From NCBI RefSeq assembly GCF_014647115.1, contig NZ_BMOO01000001.1, forward strand, positions 606,919-650,183: a stretch of DNA of 43,265 nucleotides, read 5' to 3'. This DNA is from Halarchaeum rubridurum (GTDB lineage Archaea > Halobacteriota > Halobacteria > Halobacteriales > Halobacteriaceae). The notes below the pieces were generated by a model. That model was given only the letters and a program-made list of their open reading frames with translations, made no database searches and was not told the origin of the DNA. This document shows positions 41,572-43,265 of the stretch, piece by piece. The translations under genes were made by a program, and so were the position numbers. Position 1 is the first letter of the stretch. Each line of letters starts with the position of its first letter.

Positions 41572-43023
41572 ATGACCGACGACAGTGACGACCGCACGAG
41601 CACCGGCGTGGCCGGCCTCGACGAGGTTCTCGGCGGGGGCCTCATTCCCGGACGAAGCTACATGCTCCGCGGCCGACCCGGCACGGGGAAATCGCTCCTC
41701 GCGCTCGCCTACCTCATCGACGGCGTCGAGCGGGGTGAAGACTGCCTCTTCGTCGCGCTCGAAGAGACCGAAGCCGACATCCGACGCAACGCCGCCGCGG
41801 TCGGCCTCGACATCGACGGCATCGCGGTCCTCGACCTCACCCCCGACTCCAGCGCGTTCACCGACGACGAGACGTACGCCGTCTTCGACCCCGGAACGGT
41901 CGAAGAACGCTCACTCACCGACGCCATCACCGAACGCGTCCGCGAACTCGAACCCACTCGGGTCGTCATCGACCCGATGACGCAACTACGATACCTCGCA
42001 CCCGACGAGTACCAACTCCGAAAGCAAATCCTCGCGCTCACCAGCTTCCTCGAACAGGTTGGCGCGACCCTCGTCTTCACCACACAAGCCACCAGCACCC
42101 ACAGCGACGAGGACTTTCAGTTCATGGCCGACGGCGTCATCGAACTCGGCGACACCGGGTCCGGACGAACCGTCTCCGTCCCCAAGTTCCGCGGCTCCGG
42201 CACCCGCAGCGGCACGCACACGCTCCGCATCCGCGACAGCGGCCTCAGCGTCTACCCCGAACTCGAACCGAGCCACCACCACCGGCCGTTCGCGTCCGAA
42301 TCCATCCCCTCCGGAATCCCCGAGTTCGACGAGCAACTCCACGGCGGAATCGAGCGCGGCACCGTCAGCATCATCTCCGGCCCGACCGGCGTCGGAAAGA
42401 CCACCACCGGCGCGCAGTTCATGAAGGAGGCCGCCGGCCGCGGCGAACGCTCCGCCATCTACCTCTTCGAGGAGGACGAACGCACCTTCCTCGAACGCTG
42501 CACCGCCGTCAACATCCCCGTCGACCGGATGGTCGAACGCGAAACCCTCTCCATCGAGGAAATCGAAGCCCTCGAATACACACCACAGGAGTTCGCCAAC
42601 ACCGTCCGCACCGACGTCGAGGAGTCGGACACACAGCTCGTGATGATCGACGGCATCAACGGCTACGAGCTCTCCATCCGTGGCGACGAACACACCTTCC
42701 GCTCCGAACTCCACCGACTCTGTCGCTACCTCAAGAACATGGGCGTCACCGTCGTCCTCATCGAGGAAGTCGCCACCGTCACCGGCGACTTCCAAGCCAC
42801 CGAAGGCGAGATTAGCTACCTCGCCGACAACATCGTCTTCCTCCGCTACATCGAGATGGACGGCGAGCTCCGGAAAGTCGTCGGCGTTCTCAAGAAACGC
42901 ACCAGCGACTTCCAGCGCAGCCTCCGCGAGTTCGAGATTACCCAGCACGGAATCAAGATCGGCGACCCACTCACCGGACTCCGCGGCATCCTTCGGGGCA
43001 CACCCGAACAACCCGGCGAGTGA
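41572..43023 (+). CDS. Double-domain KaiC-family ATPase
   Basis: A 483-residue RecA-superfamily protein with two KaiC domains. CI has STGVAGLDEVLGGGLIPGRSY, Walker A GRPGTGKS (34-41) and catalytic Glu64-Glu65. CII has SGIPEFDEQLHGGIERGT, Walker A GPTGVGKT (270-277) and Glu300-Glu301. The segment TEGEISY (410-416) aligns with the cyanobacterial phosphorylation region, keeping Thr and Ser but with Tyr at the second major site. No KaiA or KaiB is present. Haloarchaeal KaiC homologues are usually treated as signalling ATPases. The upstream LOV protein suggests a light-linked input. GAA codons are more frequent than in most neighbours. Confidence 0.92.
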   Translation: MTDDSDDRTSTGVAGLDEVLGGGLIPGRSYMLRGRPGTGKSLLALAYLIDGVERGEDCLFVALEETEADIRRNAAAVGLDIDGIAVLDLTPDSSAFTDDETYAVFDPGTVEERSLTDAITERVRELEPTRVVIDPMTQLRYLAPDEYQLRKQILALTSFLEQVGATLVFTTQATSTHSDEDFQFMADGVIELGDTGSGRTVSVPKFRGSGTRSGTHTLRIRDSGLSVYPELEPSHHHRPFASESIPSGIPEFDEQLHGGIERGTVSIISGPTGVGKTTTGAQFMKEAAGRGERSAIYLFEEDERTFLERCTAVNIPVDRMVERETLSIEEIEALEYTPQEFANTVRTDVEESDTQLVMIDGINGYELSIRGDEHTFRSELHRLCRYLKNMGVTVVLIEEVATVTGDFQATEGEISYLADNIVFLRYIEMDGELRKVVGVLKKRTSDFQRSLREFEITQHGIKIGDPLTGLRGILRGTPEQPGE

Positions 43024-43060
43024 CCGAGGTCGCTATCGCTACCGCGTCGAGGGTACAGAA

Positions 43061-43136
43061 AGCCAAGGGCCGGATTTGAACCGGCGGTGGGCGGCTCTGC
43101 AGGCCGCTGCGTTAGGCCGGACTCTGCCACCTTGGC
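43061..43136 (-). tRNA. tRNA-Cys (anticodon GCA)
   Basis: On the minus strand the acceptor stem is GCCAAGG/CCTTGGC. The anticodon arm is GCGGC-CTGCAGA-GCCGC, giving anticodon GCA. The T-arm is GCCGG-TTCAAAT-CCGGC, and the discriminator base is U, as in other tRNA-Cys. The 3' CCA is not encoded. No intron is present. A GTTTAAGCG element lies about 30 bases upstream of the 5' end. Confidence 0.95.
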
Positions 43137-43161
43137 GCGATTCGACGTAGCGGATTGGCGC

Positions 43162-43170
43162 GCTTAAACG
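43162..43170 (-). promoter_or_regulatory. TATA box of tRNA-Cys
   Basis: On the minus strand GTTTAAGCG is centred about 30 bases before the 5' end of the tRNA. Confidence 0.6.
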
Positions 43171-43195
43171 TAGCGATACCGCACGAAAACCGAGT

Positions 43196-43215
43196 GGAGA
43201 GCGCTGTCGCTCTCC
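43196..43215. terminator. Perfect 8-bp stem-loop near the window end
   Basis: GGAGAGCG and CGCTCTCC pair perfectly around CTGT. Read on the minus strand, the stem is followed by a TTTT run near 43187, as in a transcript terminator for a gene entering from the right edge. No gene is visible there. Confidence 0.35.
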
Positions 43216-43265
43216 GTCCGTACTACTGACTGACTGAATGAGTGGGAGAGCCGAACGTCGCTCTC

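Overview
This is a chromosomal segment of a halophilic archaeon (class Halobacteria). GC content is very high, the proteins are strongly acidic, and most genes have a TATA-like element (TTTAAG, GTTTTTAC, CTTTTG) centred about 27-28 bases before the start codon, which is the leaderless-transcript pattern of haloarchaea. Gene content is archaeal throughout: Orc1/Cdc6, RadA, RFC small subunit, NMD3, L39e, L31e, aIF6, prefoldin, FtsY, SAMP2 and an archaeal AlaRS. No insertion sequence, prophage, CRISPR array or integrase is visible. Genes are tightly packed and no gene-free stretch exceeds about 260 bases.

Layout. 1-3.9 kb: the 3' end of a MutS-family gene, an Orc1/Cdc6 initiator, rpiA, a 55-residue histone-fold protein lacking helix alpha-3, larB and a GIY-YIG protein. 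3.9-9.2 kb: radA, pspAB-htpX, nmd3, a Trm5/TYW2-family tRNA enzyme and two tiny membrane peptides. 9.2-18 kb: an XPD-like Fe-S helicase, a Zn-ribbon protein, a YkgJ-type Cys-cluster protein, an atypical SDR, a polytopic membrane protein, two small haloarchaeal proteins, a PHP phosphoesterase, a small zinc-finger protein, a zinc ferredoxin, a cupin-DCC pair and a class I glutamine amidotransferase. 18-26 kb: alaS, a glutathionyl-hydroquinone-reductase-like GST, rfcS, samp2 overlapping a GNAT gene, a phosphohexomutase and sufU. 26-34 kb: two small membrane proteins, sufS, a TPR-DUF424 operon, thpR, and the translation/secretion operon rpl39e-rpl31e-tif6-pfdA-ftsY. 34-43 kb: uvrC, an SPFH protein, uvrB, a small helical protein, a LOV-domain histidine-kinase-like protein, a double-domain KaiC homologue and tRNA-Cys(GCA).

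Themes. DNA maintenance is heavily represented (MutS, Orc, RadA, XPD-like helicase, RFC, UvrB, UvrC). Translation and protein handling form the second block (AlaRS, NMD3, tRNA modification, L39e/L31e/aIF6, prefoldin, FtsY). Fe-S assembly (SufU, SufS) and Fe-S users (zinc ferredoxin, helicase) also occur.

The most unusual part is the right end. A LOV photosensor that keeps the flavin-adduct cysteine and the histidine box, but has lost the key ATP-binding residues of its kinase domain, lies 57 bases before a two-domain KaiC ATPase. This pair directly follows the uvrC/SPFH/uvrB genes. I propose it as a candidate light-input/KaiC-output module. A light-sensing role is inferred from motifs, not shown.
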